Source of the DNA: Fischerella muscicola SAG 1427-1 = PCC 73103
GTDB lineage: Bacteria; Cyanobacteriota; Cyanobacteriia; Cyanobacteriales; Nostocaceae
Assembly (NCBI RefSeq): GCF_000317245.1
Contig: NZ_AJLJ01000270.1
Span: forward strand, 1 to 34,638
DNA length: 34,638 bases
Reading direction: 5' to 3'
Position numbers and translations under genes: made by a program. The stretch's first letter is position 1. Every line of letters starts with the position of its first letter. Below are positions 1 through 8,050 of this stretch, in pieces. The notes beneath the pieces are model-generated. The model was not told the DNA's origin and searched no databases. It was given only the letters and a program-made list of their open reading frames with translations.

Positions 1-65
1 AGTTTAGGGGTGTATGAGGAATTCTATTTTCATGTTTGGTTGTGGGATTTTCCCGTGAAGTAAAA

Positions 66-89
66 AGAGACGTTGAATGCAGCGTCTCT
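66..89. repeat. Short palindromic repeat, AGAGACG...CGTCTCT
   Basis: AGAGACG at 66-72 and CGTCTCT at 83-89 form a 7-bp inverted repeat just upstream of the antiporter gene. Related 'agagacgcg / cgcgtct' pieces recur at 22632-22680 and 25755-25770, so it is one of the dispersed palindromic repeats of this genome rather than a gene-specific operator. Confidence 0.5.
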
Positions 90-149
90 ACCAAATCTCA
101 AAATATACCTGCATTCGCAACATAAGTCAGTCGCTACAGAGACGTAAAA

Positions 150-1568
150 ATGATTTTTTCCAACTTAATAGTTAATTCAGTTACTTGGGTATCTTCCTTA
201 AGTTCTGGTTTACAGTTTCCTGTGTTAGCAACCGCAACCGATTCAGAATATGCTCCCGTTGTCCTCACCGGAGTATTACTGAGTTTAGTTGTGATTTATC
301 TTGCCAGTAAACTCGGTGGCGAATTATCAAAGATGATGGACTTTCCGCCAGTTTTAGGGGAATTGGTTGGTGGAGTTGTAGTCGGTGCTTCTGCTTTGCA
401 TCTGTTGGTATTTCCCGAAAGTGGTGCGATCGCCTCCGATTCGCTGATCATGAATGTACTGCAATCCATTGATCATCTCAGTCCAGAGGCGGTAACATCT
501 GTTTTTCAAAGTCAAAGTGAGGCGATTTCGATTCTGGCTGAGTTGGGTGTCATCGTCCTCTTATTTGAAATTGGTTTGGAGTCAGACTTACGGGAACTTA
601 AGAAAGTTGGTTATCAAGCAGCAATAGTAGCATGTGTTGGTGTAGTGGTTCCTTTTGTTGCTGGTACTGCGGGACTGATGTTTTTCTTTCACACCCCGGC
701 TATTCCTGCAATTTTCGCTGGTGCAGCATTAACTGCTACAAGCATTGGTATTACTTCCAAAGTTTTATCAGAATTGGGACATCTCAAATCTAGAGAAGGT
801 CAAATTATTGTTGGCGCTGCTGTCATTGATGATGTTCTGGGTATTATTGTTTTGGCAGTAGTAGCCAGTCTGGCTAAAACAGGTGAAGTAGATATTTGGA
901 ATGTCATTTATTTGATTGTCAGCGCTACTGTTTTTCTCATCGGTTCAATTCTCCTGGGTAAATTCTTTAATAAAACCTTTGTCACCATTGCTGATAAACT
1001 GCAAACACGCGGAAAACTTGTCATTCCTGCATTTATCTTTGCATTCTTCATGGCTTTTATTGGTAACGCCATCCATTTAGAAGCAATTTTGGGTGCGTTT
1101 GCTGCTGGATTAGTTTTAGATGAAACCGATAAACGCAAAGAATTAGATCAGCAAGTGATTCCCATTGCTGATATCTTAGTACCGATTTTCTTTGTGACTG
1201 TAGGTGCGAGAGTTGATTTAGGTGTTCTCAATCCTGTTGTTCCTGAAAATCAGCAAGGATTAATCATTGCGATCTTTTTGGTAGTAGTGGCAATTATTGG
1301 TAAAGTAGTCACAGGTTGGTCAGTGTTTGGTCAACCCGGAATTAACCGCTTTGCGATCGGTGTCGGGATGATTCCACGGGGTGAAGTCGGTTTAGTATTC
1401 CTTGGTATCGGTGCAGCTAGTGGGGCGATTGATAAACCTCTGCAAGCAGCGATTATTATCATGGTAATTCTCACAACTTTTTTAGCACCACCTTTCTTAC
1501 GGTTAGCATTTAATAAACAGTCAGGGGAAACGGAAGAGTTAGTTGAACCAGCTGATTTAATTGGGTAA
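150..1568 (+). CDS. CPA2 family Na+/H+ antiporter (NapA/NhaS3-like)
   Basis: Predicted integral membrane cation:proton antiporter of 472 residues. The protein is almost entirely hydrophobic helices. The motif around residues 224-231 has the paired aspartates AVIDD (227-228) that in NapA-type CPA2 exchangers bind Na+ and protons and mark electrogenic exchange. The segment LGELVGGVVVGA (69-80) and the FEIGLE segment (139-144) are also typical. Length is close to cyanobacterial NhaS3 (about 460 residues), a thylakoid antiporter in Synechocystis, but a plasma-membrane homologue is equally possible. The start ATG has only a weak ribosome-binding site and no better start lies nearby. It stands alone and is followed by a clear terminator hairpin at 1633-1661. 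The family is sure; the exact ion and membrane are inferred. Confidence 0.88.
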   Translation: MIFSNLIVNSVTWVSSLSSGLQFPVLATATDSEYAPVVLTGVLLSLVVIYLASKLGGELSKMMDFPPVLGELVGGVVVGASALHLLVFPESGAIASDSLIMNVLQSIDHLSPEAVTSVFQSQSEAISILAELGVIVLLFEIGLESDLRELKKVGYQAAIVACVGVVVPFVAGTAGLMFFFHTPAIPAIFAGAALTATSIGITSKVLSELGHLKSREGQIIVGAAVIDDVLGIIVLAVVASLAKTGEVDIWNVIYLIVSATVFLIGSILLGKFFNKTFVTIADKLQTRGKLVIPAFIFAFFMAFIGNAIHLEAILGAFAAGLVLDETDKRKELDQQVIPIADILVPIFFVTVGARVDLGVLNPVVPENQQGLIIAIFLVVVAIIGKVVTGWSVFGQPGINRFAIGVGMIPRGEVGLVFLGIGAASGAIDKPLQAAIIIMVILTTFLAPPFLRLAFNKQSGETEELVEPADLIG

Positions 1569-1632
1569 TTTTGACTTCTGCCATAAACCAACCGAACCAC
1601 AAAAGACGCAAAGAGTAGCGTGAACTAAACAG

Positions 1633-1661
1633 ATCCCCGACTTTTCTCAAAAGTCGGGGAT
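1633..1661 (+). terminator. Terminator hairpin after the antiporter gene
   Basis: ATCCCCGACTTTT (1633-1645) and AAAAGTCGGGGAT (1649-1661) form a perfect 13-bp stem with a 3-base loop, followed by TTTTATC. This is a good intrinsic terminator shape. The stem belongs to a family found four times in the window (also 25840, 29059 and 32552), so it is also a dispersed repeat. Confidence 0.75.
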
Positions 1662-1735
1662 TTTTATCTTTCAAAGAAATCGGAACATGACTATCAAAAT
1701 GTGAAGCTATAGCTTAGTGATTTCAATACTAAATT

Positions 1736-2182
1736 ATGAGTACTTTGCAAAAAAGTTTAAACAGTTTAATTATTACAGGCTTACTTTTTATCAGTCCTAT
1801 CTATACAAATACTCTTGTTCGCGCTCAATCCTCTCAAACCTCTATTTCTCATGCAAGTACAAAGATTCTCATTAAAGATGAGTTGTACTTTGGTTTATCT
1901 AAACCAGGGGGAAAGACAGTATCTGAGGCTGAATGGCAATTTTTTTTGAACCGTGTAATTACACCTCGCCTCCCAGATGGACTAACTGTGATGGATGTCT
2001 ATGGACAGTATTTAGACAATTCTGGCAAACTAACCAAGGAAAAAACAAAGCTAGTTATTTTGATTTATCAAAATAGCCAGACTCAAAATCAGAAAGTTGA
2101 AGAAATCATAGCAAGTTATAAAAAGACATTTCAACAAGAATCTGTTTTACGTGTAACTAGTAGTGTCAAAGTATCTTTCTGA
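1736..2182 (+). CDS. DUF3574 family protein, probably exported
   Basis: Hypothetical protein of 148 residues. The N-terminus has a hydrophobic segment (about residues 8-29, ending in an Ala-Gln region) that looks like a signal peptide. The following part, with ELYFGLSKPGG (about 49-59), VSEAEWQFF, TPRLPDGLTV and a late strand KLVILIY, matches the DUF3574 pattern as I recall it. That family is small, often periplasmic, and has no established function. It sits alone between the antiporter terminator and the HugZ-like gene, with its own 5' gap. Family call is fairly sure; function is unknown. Confidence 0.75.
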   Translation: MSTLQKSLNSLIITGLLFISPIYTNTLVRAQSSQTSISHASTKILIKDELYFGLSKPGGKTVSEAEWQFFLNRVITPRLPDGLTVMDVYGQYLDNSGKLTKEKTKLVILIYQNSQTQNQKVEEIIASYKKTFQQESVLRVTSSVKVSF

Positions 2183-2252
2183 GTCGGCTGTCAATTGAAA
2201 TAGAAGCAAATGAAGTGGCAACATAAGGGAGATGCCAATGTAATCTATTCTC

Positions 2253-2735
2253 ATGAACAGTCTAGAACAAGCCCAAATAGAATACGAAGCTTTGATTCAA
2301 AAATTCCAAAGTGCGATCATTGCTACAGCTAACGGGCAAGGAATACCGAATGCAAGCTACACACCGTTTGTAATTGATGAGTTCAAGAACATCTATATAT
2401 ATATTAGTGGTCTGTCAACTCACACCCAAAACTTAGTTGTTAATCCTCATGCTAGTGTGATGTTAATCGAGGACGAAGATAAAACAGAGCAAATTTTTGC
2501 CCGTCATCGTTTAACTTTTGAGTGTACAGCAACTTTGATCGAGCGTGACTCTGAGACTTGGCATGAAATTATGAATAATTTTCACGCTCGTTTTGGTGAA
2601 ATTATGGAAGTATTGAGCGGCTTACAAGATTTTCGCATGTTCAAGCTCACTCCCAAAGAAGGACGGTTTGTGATTGGTTTTGGTGCAGCTTACTTTATTA
2701 GTGGTGATGACCTCAATCAACTAAAAGGTCGTTAA
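2253..2735 (+). CDS. HugZ/HutZ-like pyridoxamine-phosphate-oxidase-fold protein
   Basis: Protein of 160 residues with the split-barrel flavin/heme-binding fold. It starts with a helix (EQAQIEYEALIQKFQSA), then a strand pattern ASYTPFVIDEFKNIYIYISGLS and the segment ASVMLIEDED. The C-terminal KEGRFVIGFGAAYFISG is a signature of HutZ/HugZ heme-utilisation proteins, which bind and can degrade heme to release iron. Length (about 160-165) matches HutZ. General stress proteins and PNPO-like enzymes share the fold, so heme use is inferred from the C-terminal motif. It is monocistronic or leads into the small exported protein downstream (86-base gap). In cyanobacteria such proteins are often annotated only as pyridoxamine 5'-phosphate oxidase family. 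Confidence 0.78.
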   Translation: MNSLEQAQIEYEALIQKFQSAIIATANGQGIPNASYTPFVIDEFKNIYIYISGLSTHTQNLVVNPHASVMLIEDEDKTEQIFARHRLTFECTATLIERDSETWHEIMNNFHARFGEIMEVLSGLQDFRMFKLTPKEGRFVIGFGAAYFISGDDLNQLKGR

Positions 2736-2821
2736 CAGGGAACTCTTAACAGGAAACTCGTCAGTATAAAGAAATCAGAATTTGTTGAATTGCAAAAGCA
2801 GATGAATTGATGAGGAGAAAC

Positions 2822-3283
2822 ATGCGATTTTTACTGTGGGGAGTTATTGCCAGCTTAGGAATTTTACCATTGCCAGCACTCGCACAGCCGCAAAAACAGG
2901 TATCTGATACCCAAATGGCGGCGATGGTAGAAGCATTACGACTAGCTGCACCCAATACAGGTAAAGCCAATAATGGTTACTACAGCGATTGGCAAGTCAA
3001 ACCAGAAACCCTCAAGGGTTGGTCAAGAAATTGTTTGAAAAAAGAAGTTACACCAGCACAATTTGAAAATAGTCCAGAATTGGCACGTCAAGTTATTTCA
3101 TGTATTGTGCGGCGTGAGTTGAATACTCAGTATACAGCGACCAAAAATAATGAAATTGCTGCTGTACGTGGAGTTGCTTGTTGGTGGATGACTGGTAATT
3201 ATACAGGCTGTAACAGTGGTTTTACTGCTGCTTATGTACAAAAAGTGGTTGGCTATTATCAACAACAGCGTTCTAAACCTTAA
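2822..3283 (+). CDS. Small secreted hypothetical protein
   Basis: Hypothetical protein of 153 residues if started at the ATG at 2822, which has GAGGAG (2812-2817) at good spacing; longer versions from 2807 or 2810 would bury this site in coding sequence. The N-terminus (RFLLWGVIASLGILPLPALAQ) is a clear signal peptide with likely cleavage after ALA. The mature part has four cysteines at about 60, 84, 107 and 116, which could form disulfides, and ends in a basic SKP. I do not recognise the family. It converges on the DCC-family gene, sharing the hairpin at 3299-3320. Confidence 0.7.
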   Translation: MRFLLWGVIASLGILPLPALAQPQKQVSDTQMAAMVEALRLAAPNTGKANNGYYSDWQVKPETLKGWSRNCLKKEVTPAQFENSPELARQVISCIVRRELNTQYTATKNNEIAAVRGVACWWMTGNYTGCNSGFTAAYVQKVVGYYQQQRSKP

Positions 3284-3298
3284 AAGGGAACAGGGAAC

Positions 3299-3320
3299 AG
3301 GGAACAGGGAACTGTTCCCT
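3299..3320. terminator. Bidirectional terminator hairpin between convergent genes
   Basis: AGGGAACAG (3299-3307) and CTGTTCCCT (3312-3320) pair perfectly over 9 bp with a GGAA loop, followed by TCTTTG. The upstream copies of GGGAACA are a short tandem repeat (3286-3310), so the stem may have arisen by repeat growth. Confidence 0.6.
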
Positions 3321-3336
3321 TCTTTGATAACTCACT

Positions 3337-3747
3337 TCAAAATTTGCAATTATTTTCAGCACAATATACTGAGTGATAAGTACTAGGACGCTTGCCAAAC
3401 AGAGTGTAACGATTGTCGCGGACTTGTTCGTATATGCGATCGCCTGTCCATTTCACCCCAGGTAAAGCCCGATACGCATCCACAAACACACTTCCAAACG
3501 GTAATATACGGCCAATTTCTTCCGCCGCCGCACTACCTTGCCACCGTTGTTCCGGCATATCAGCATTAATCAAAATCACACCCAACTCACAATCTTGAGG
3601 TGTAATTCCCCATTCTTGGAGTGTTTGCTGATCTTGCATCGGAATGTAACCAAACAGGTTGCCTTTGTCTAGATTTTCCAACAGTTGCACCCAGGTAACG
3701 CAAAGATTGCAATTTCCGTCGTAGATTATGTAGTAGTTCATAGTCAT
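3337..3747 (-). CDS. DCC family thiol-disulfide oxidoreductase-like protein (DUF393)
   Basis: Protein of 136 residues on the minus strand. The N-terminal motif YDGNCNLC (residues 9-16) is the D-x-x-C-x-x-C signature that gives the DCC family its name; these are thioredoxin-fold proteins of mostly unknown substrate. After it come VTWVQLLENLDKG, an IPMQD segment, and a C-terminal YCAENNC. The downstream part with AAAEEIGRILPFG and YRALPG also fits the family. Start could be 3747 (ATG) or the ATG two codons later. It converges on the small exported protein and is divergent from the aldo/keto reductase. Confidence 0.82.
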   Translation of the reverse strand: MTMNYYIIYDGNCNLCVTWVQLLENLDKGNLFGYIPMQDQQTLQEWGITPQDCELGVILINADMPEQRWQGSAAAEEIGRILPFGSVFVDAYRALPGVKWTGDRIYEQVRDNRYTLFGKRPSTYHSVYCAENNCKF

Positions 3748-3899
3748 TGGTTACTTGCTATCGGTCATTTGTCACTAATAAAGCACTAACCACTATCCAC
3801 TATCCACCAAAAGTAAGATCTTGACATTTTTAGCAAGAACAGACAAGACAAGCATACGGGTATTCGCTAAACTCTATTTTGGCAAGTAAGAGGGCAGTC

Positions 3900-4952
3900 A
3901 TGAGATATAAACTCTTGGGTAAAAGCGGGTTACGAGTCTCTGAACTCTGCTTAGGAACCATGACTTTTGGTGAAGACTGGGGCTGGGGTGCGTCTCAAGA
4001 TGAAAGCCGCAAAGTCTTTGATGCTTTTGTAGAAGCTGGTGGTAATTTTATTGATACCGCTAATGGTTACACCGATGGATCTAGTGAAAAGATTGTCGGT
4101 GAATTCATCGCCTCGGAACGCGAACGCTTTGTAGTTGCAACTAAGTACTCGTTTCCTGTGCAGATGAATAACCACAAAAGCAACCCCAATGGTAGTGGGA
4201 ATCATCGCAAAAGCATGATTGAGTCGCTGGAAGGGAGTTTAAAACGCCTGAACACTGACTATATAGATTTATTTTGGTTGCACGCTTGGGATTTTATGAC
4301 TCCTGTTGAGGAAATTATGCGTGCTTTTGACGACCTTGTGCGTCAAGGAAAAGTATTATACATCGGGATTTCCGATGCACCTGCTTGGATAGTTGCTCAA
4401 GCCAACACTTTGGCGCAGTGTCACGGCTGGACACCATTTGTCGCTCTCCAGATTGAGTATAATTTGTTGCAGCGTTCTCCAGAGCGAGACTTACTACCAA
4501 TGGCAAAAGCCTTTGATTTAGCTGTATTACCTTGGTCTCCTCTGGGTGGTGGCGTATTAACAGGTAAATACAATAAGAATCAAAGTAATGGTAACGAACA
4601 AGGGCGACTTGCCACTACTGCTGGTGGGAATATTTCCGAACGTGCTTTAGCGATCGCAGAAGTTGTTACCCAAGTCGCTCAAGAAATTGGACGCACACCC
4701 TCCCAAGTTGCACTGGCTTGGTTACGCGCTCAATCTGGTGTCATTATTCCTATTATTGGGGCGCGAAAAGTATCGCAGATTCAAGATAATTTAGCTTGTG
4801 TTGACATTAATCTGTCACTAGAACATCTGCAACGTCTCAACGAGATTAGCCAAGTTGAACTTGGTTTTCCCCATGACTTTTTGCAGAATGATGTGATACG
4901 CGATCGCCTCTTCGGTGGCACATTTAACTTGATAGACAATCATCATTCTTAA
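3900..4952 (+). CDS. Aldo/keto reductase
   Basis: NAD(P)H-dependent oxidoreductase of the aldo/keto reductase superfamily, 350 residues from the ATG at 3900. An upstream TTG at 3879 is in frame, but AGAGGG lies at proper spacing before 3900, so that is preferred. The TIM-barrel pattern is complete: LGKSGLRVSELCLGTMTFG near the start, catalytic Asp/Tyr in FIDTANGYTDG, Lys in VVATKYSF, and His in DLFWLHAWD. The cofactor-binding C-terminal half has PIIGARK. It resembles the YajO/Tas-like or Kv-beta-like subgroup, whose substrates are not predictable here. Monocistronic, followed by a 170-base gap before dps. Confidence 0.9.
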   Translation: MRYKLLGKSGLRVSELCLGTMTFGEDWGWGASQDESRKVFDAFVEAGGNFIDTANGYTDGSSEKIVGEFIASERERFVVATKYSFPVQMNNHKSNPNGSGNHRKSMIESLEGSLKRLNTDYIDLFWLHAWDFMTPVEEIMRAFDDLVRQGKVLYIGISDAPAWIVAQANTLAQCHGWTPFVALQIEYNLLQRSPERDLLPMAKAFDLAVLPWSPLGGGVLTGKYNKNQSNGNEQGRLATTAGGNISERALAIAEVVTQVAQEIGRTPSQVALAWLRAQSGVIIPIIGARKVSQIQDNLACVDINLSLEHLQRLNEISQVELGFPHDFLQNDVIRDRLFGGTFNLIDNHHS

Positions 4953-5122
4953 TATTAGTGGGGGCGGACAGCTAGCTGTGCATCCCTACTAGAATGCAAT
5001 TATTTTATAGCGACAAGATAAAAATACCATCTACCGCCAGAGAGTTTCCTACAGGAGTGTAGAATCTGTAGACTTGTCTTGTCGATCCAAAACAACAGAA
5101 CTAAAAAAAGAGAGTTAGGATT

Positions 5123-5686
5123 ATGGCTGATAAGCTTTCATCACGTCTTTATCCCAGTCGTATTGACCTTCCTGCTGATGCACGTGTCAAAATCGTTGAA
5201 CTCCTCAACCAAACTCTAGCCGCCACAACAGACCTCAAAACTCAGACAAAACAAGCACACTGGAACGTTAAAGGAACTGATTTCTACCAACTGCATGAAT
5301 TGTTTGATGAAATTGCAGATGAGTTAGAAGAGTACGTTGACATGTTTGCTGAAAGAATCACCGCTTTAGGTGGTTATGCTTGCGGTACAGCCCGGATGGC
5401 AGCAGCTAATTCTATTTTGTCAGAATATCCAGTTGATATTTTGGATGGTATGCAACATGTTACCGCCTTGGCAGAACGCTTTGCACCTTATGCTAAACAC
5501 ATCAGACAAGCGATCGACACAACCGATGATTTGGGTGATGCAGATACAGCCGATCTTTACACAGAAGTATCTCGCACCATTGACAAACGGCTGTGGTTCT
5601 TAGAAGCTCATTTGCAAGCAGCAGAAGTAAAATCAGAAAATAGTGCTACAACTGCTAAAACTAAAGAAAAAGTTGGTGCTAAATAA
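5123..5686 (+). CDS. dps: Dps family DNA-binding ferritin
   Basis: DNA starvation/stationary phase protection protein of 187 residues. Dps dodecamers oxidise Fe2+ with peroxide and store the iron, limiting Fenton damage. The ferroxidase pattern is intact: AHWNVKG with His46, LHELFD with His58 and Asp62, and DMFAER with Asp73 and Glu77. The last 25 or so residues are Lys/Ala/Thr-rich and disordered, a tail that may help DNA binding. GAGAG lies in front of the ATG (5111-5117). A terminator hairpin follows at 5791-5817. Cyanobacteria carry several Dps paralogues with different metal and oxidant preference, and I cannot say which this is. Placement near the nif cluster could suit iron handling, but that is inference. 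Confidence 0.92.
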   Translation: MADKLSSRLYPSRIDLPADARVKIVELLNQTLAATTDLKTQTKQAHWNVKGTDFYQLHELFDEIADELEEYVDMFAERITALGGYACGTARMAAANSILSEYPVDILDGMQHVTALAERFAPYAKHIRQAIDTTDDLGDADTADLYTEVSRTIDKRLWFLEAHLQAAEVKSENSATTAKTKEKVGAK

Positions 5687-6163
5687 TTAAGACTGTTTAG
5701 TTAGTGGTTAGGGGCGCACAACTGTCCGCCCATATATTAATCAATAGCTAACGAGGACACAAAATTTACGTCCTCAACAATAAATTTTTAGGTACGTTAT
5801 GCTAAATCCAACGTACCATTTTTTATTATTTATCTGTTAATTTTAATTCCATGTAAGTAAGATACAAAGAATAGTAACTTTTTGGTAACTATCTTACTTT
5901 TAAGTATCTACTTTTCATTTTGAAGACATATACTCTAATATTGAAATAGGTAAAAACCAGGGTAGAAATAAATCAATCAGCAAATCCTGCTGACGTTATT
6001 GAGATGTGATTAATCGTAATTTAACCTCTGGTGAAATATATGTAAAAAACTGAATTTTTAGCAAAATAGCGGTCTGTAAAATGTCAGTTGTTCATACTAG
6101 ATCCCCACAGCCATTTTCAAGACAGCTAAACAAATTAATACAACTACATAAACGGAGTACATT
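5687..6163. other. Non-coding gap between dps and the pirin gene
   Basis: 477 bases. The first part holds a hairpin terminator (5791-5817). The rest is AT-rich with no plausible gene. The stretch just before the pirin start (6120-6160) has a GGAG at 6154-6157, usable as a ribosome-binding site. I see no clear regulator site. Confidence 0.6.
5791..5817 (+). terminator. Rho-independent terminator after dps
   Basis: GGTACGTT (5791-5798) pairs perfectly with AACGTACC (5810-5817) and is followed by ATTTTTTATT. Stem and T-run are a standard intrinsic terminator. Confidence 0.75.
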
Positions 6164-6880
6164 ATGGCTTCCAACACTAAAACCCATCTAATTCATGATA
6201 GAAATGCACGTGGTCGTACCCAAACGGGATGGCTCGATAGTTACCACACATTTTCCTTTGGTAACTTTTATGATCCTAATCGCATAGCATTTCGTTCTTT
6301 GCGTGTAATTAACGATGACCGGATAGTTCCTGGTGCTGGTTTTCCTACCCACGGTCATAAAGACATGGAAATTCTCACCTATGTCATAGAAGGTGCTATT
6401 GAGCATAAAGACAGTTTGGGTAATGGTTCAGTCATTCGTCCAGGAGAAGCACAAATTATGAGTGCTGGAACTGGAATTTTACACAGCGAATTTAATCCCT
6501 CTGAAACAGAACCAACCCACTTATTGCAAATTTGGATTATTCCCAATCAGCAAAAACTACAACCTAGATATGACCAAAAGGCTTTTCCTATTGAAGAAAG
6601 AAAAGGGAAATTACGCTTAATTGCTGCAAAAGATGGACGTGATGGTGCTGTGAAAATTTTCCAAGATGTTGATTTGTACACATCTGTTTTAGAAGCAGGT
6701 GATGTTGTGAATTACCATCTTTTACCTAACCGTTATGGTTGGTTGCAAATCGCTAAAGGTGTCGCCAAACTCAATGGTGAAGAACTCCGAGCAGGCGATG
6801 GTGTGCAAATGAATGGCGAAGAACAACTAGAAATTAGCACCGATGTTGGTGCGGAAATCTTGTTGTTTGATTTAGGCTAA
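6164..6880 (+). CDS. Pirin family protein
   Basis: Bicupin of 238 residues, like E. coli YhhW. The N-terminal cupin carries the metal-binding pattern FPTHGHKDMEILTYV with two histidines, and later ILHSEFN and a Glu in the same half, as expected for a single Fe site. FSFGNFYDP and GNGSVIRPGEAQIMSAG are pirin hallmarks. Some members cleave quercetin, but the true substrate in cyanobacteria is unknown. A GGAG precedes the ATG. The next gene, nifB, is over 1.1 kb away, so the pirin gene is probably an independent unit ended by the palindrome at 6894-6941. Confidence 0.9.
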   Translation: MASNTKTHLIHDRNARGRTQTGWLDSYHTFSFGNFYDPNRIAFRSLRVINDDRIVPGAGFPTHGHKDMEILTYVIEGAIEHKDSLGNGSVIRPGEAQIMSAGTGILHSEFNPSETEPTHLLQIWIIPNQQKLQPRYDQKAFPIEERKGKLRLIAAKDGRDGAVKIFQDVDLYTSVLEAGDVVNYHLLPNRYGWLQIAKGVAKLNGEELRAGDGVQMNGEEQLEISTDVGAEILLFDLG

Positions 6881-6893
6881 AAGGTAACAGTTT

Positions 6894-6941
6894 GTAGTGA
6901 GTGCTACCCTGCGGGAACGCTGCGCGTACAGCGCTCACTAC
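6894..6941. repeat. Palindromic intergenic repeat after the pirin gene
   Basis: GTAGTGAGTGCT (6894-6905) pairs with AGCGCTCACTAC (6930-6941), 12 bp with one G-T pair. The loop holds CCCTGCGGG, also present at 24123-24131, and similar pieces sit near 21290 (CCCGTAAGGG). This marks a dispersed repeat family that could also end transcription of the pirin gene. Confidence 0.55.
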
Positions 6942-7580
6942 GAAGCTTTTTATAGCTTCTGCAACACCAGTTGCGATCGCACTCATCAACAATGCGATCG
7001 CTTTGAGAGTAATGTAGAATAGTTGGTATATGGTTGGTATTGCCCACCATCAAACAAATAAGGCAACGGAAACGCTGATGTCATCAATCCGCAATCTAAA
7101 ATCCAAAATATAAAATCCAAAATTGTTGGACAACCCTCACCAGTAATTTCAGTGTCCCGACCTACTTAGCAATTTTGAGCAACTGAGAAAACAACTTTTG
7201 ATGACGATTAAAGTTCAACAGTAACTTTAGCTGTGAGTTTTTGCAATTTATTCTCATTTTGGAGCCTTGGAAGTGTCTCTAAGTCGCTCTGAGTCAGGCT
7301 TTTGCAATACTTACTTCTTGATTTTCTCCCAATAATTAAAAAATTTTAAATCGCATTTATTATCAAAAAAAAGTGATATGTTGGATACAGAATTGAATTT
7401 CGCATATTTCTGGAGTAGTTGTCCGTAATCTACTCCAGATTTCCAAGTCCAAAAAACCCATTAATAGTAAGCCTCTAAATCTGATTACAAGAAGCCTGTG
7501 AGTGCAACCTAAAAATAAGCTCAAAAAAACTTAATTTTATTTAAAACCCTTGTTGTGACTGGGTTTGAGGTGAGTACAAA

Positions 7581-7646
7581 AAGACTTGTCCCCTCCTCCA
7601 TAAATACTTGTACTTCCACCCCAAAATACTAGTACCCCTACCCAAA
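7581..7646 (+). promoter_or_regulatory. Three direct repeats with exact 22-bp period upstream of nifB
   Basis: The words ACTTGT (7584), ACTTGT (7606) and ACTAGT (7628) start exactly 22 bases apart. Each is preceded by AA(G/T) and followed by a C-rich run (CCCCTCC, ACTTCCACCCC, ACCCCTACCC). A 22-bp step is two helical turns, so bound proteins would line up on one face of DNA. TGAGTACAAA stands at 7571-7580 just before the array and again at 7696-7705. The array is about 410-470 bases before the nifB start. CnfR (PatB) activates nifB promoters in Nostocales and Leptolyngbya, so it is the natural candidate binder, but I cannot match the sites to a published motif. Confidence 0.5.
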
Positions 7647-7817
7647 AAATTTTTCTTATCTTTTGTTATGCCTTAATAATCTAAGTTTGAAAATTTGAGT
7701 ACAAACTTAATAAATCTAATAAATCTTATCCAAGTTGCAATCCAGTCTCCCTCTCTCACGGCTGATATAAAACATATATCGCCAATCACTTGACGCACCA
7801 ATCAAGGAGCGATGAGT

Positions 7818-7991
7818 GAGTGGAGGGATGAGATAGCACCATGCCCCTGTGAACAGAAGTCGCGGCTGTCAGCGCAAATTCCACCCGTATCTTGTGCATG
7901 ACACACACCAGCCGAGAAAAATAGGGTTAATAGCCTACCCCGAACCCCGGTGGGCAGCGCTATAAACAGACGCGACTTCCATTCCTTACTC
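7818..7991 (+). ncRNA. Candidate structured leader RNA or long hairpin upstream of nifB
   Basis: A GC-richer island in an AT-rich gap forms nested pairing on one axis. 7818-7830 pairs with 7980-7991 (12 pairs, three G-U, one bulge). 7856-7869 pairs with 7966-7979 (GAAGTCGCG with CGCGACTTC, one G-A mismatch, then CTGT with ACAG). 7871-7875 pairs with 7957-7961 (AGCGC/GCGCT). 7881-7885 pairs with 7949-7953 (CCACC/GGTGG). The apex (7886-7948) can form a small GGGT/ACCC hairpin. It ends about 60 bases before the nifB start. It matches no riboswitch I know; a MITE-like inverted repeat is the main alternative. Confidence 0.4.
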
Positions 7992-8050
7992 AGTGTGTTT
8001 CCATCTCCCACAGTGGCTTTTGCCAGTCCATCGACACCTTGCGAAATTCA

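Larger units (their letters stand above)
6881..8050. other. Long non-coding region upstream of nifB
   Basis: 1.17 kb without a credible gene. In order it holds: a palindromic repeat (6894-6941); two HIP1 octamers near 6974 and 6993; a 'taaaatccaaaat' tandem repeat (about 7090-7125); AT-rich sequence; a triple 22-bp direct repeat (7581-7646); a TGAGTACAAA word at 7571-7580 repeated at 7696-7705; a possible -10 box (TATAAA, 7766-7771); and a GC-rich foldable segment (7818-7991). The region probably carries the promoter and leader of the whole nifB operon. Confidence 0.7.

Noticed and set aside
7802..8011. 69-codon minus-strand frame in the nifB leader
   Set aside because: It lies on a foldable GC-rich island, has no ribosome-binding site, and the inverted repeats explain the open frame better.
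7818..8020. Cobalamin riboswitch
   Set aside because: Pieces such as AATAGGG with CCGGTG (plus strand) and GCCACTGTGGGAG (minus strand) recall B12 elements, but order, strand and spacing do not fit.
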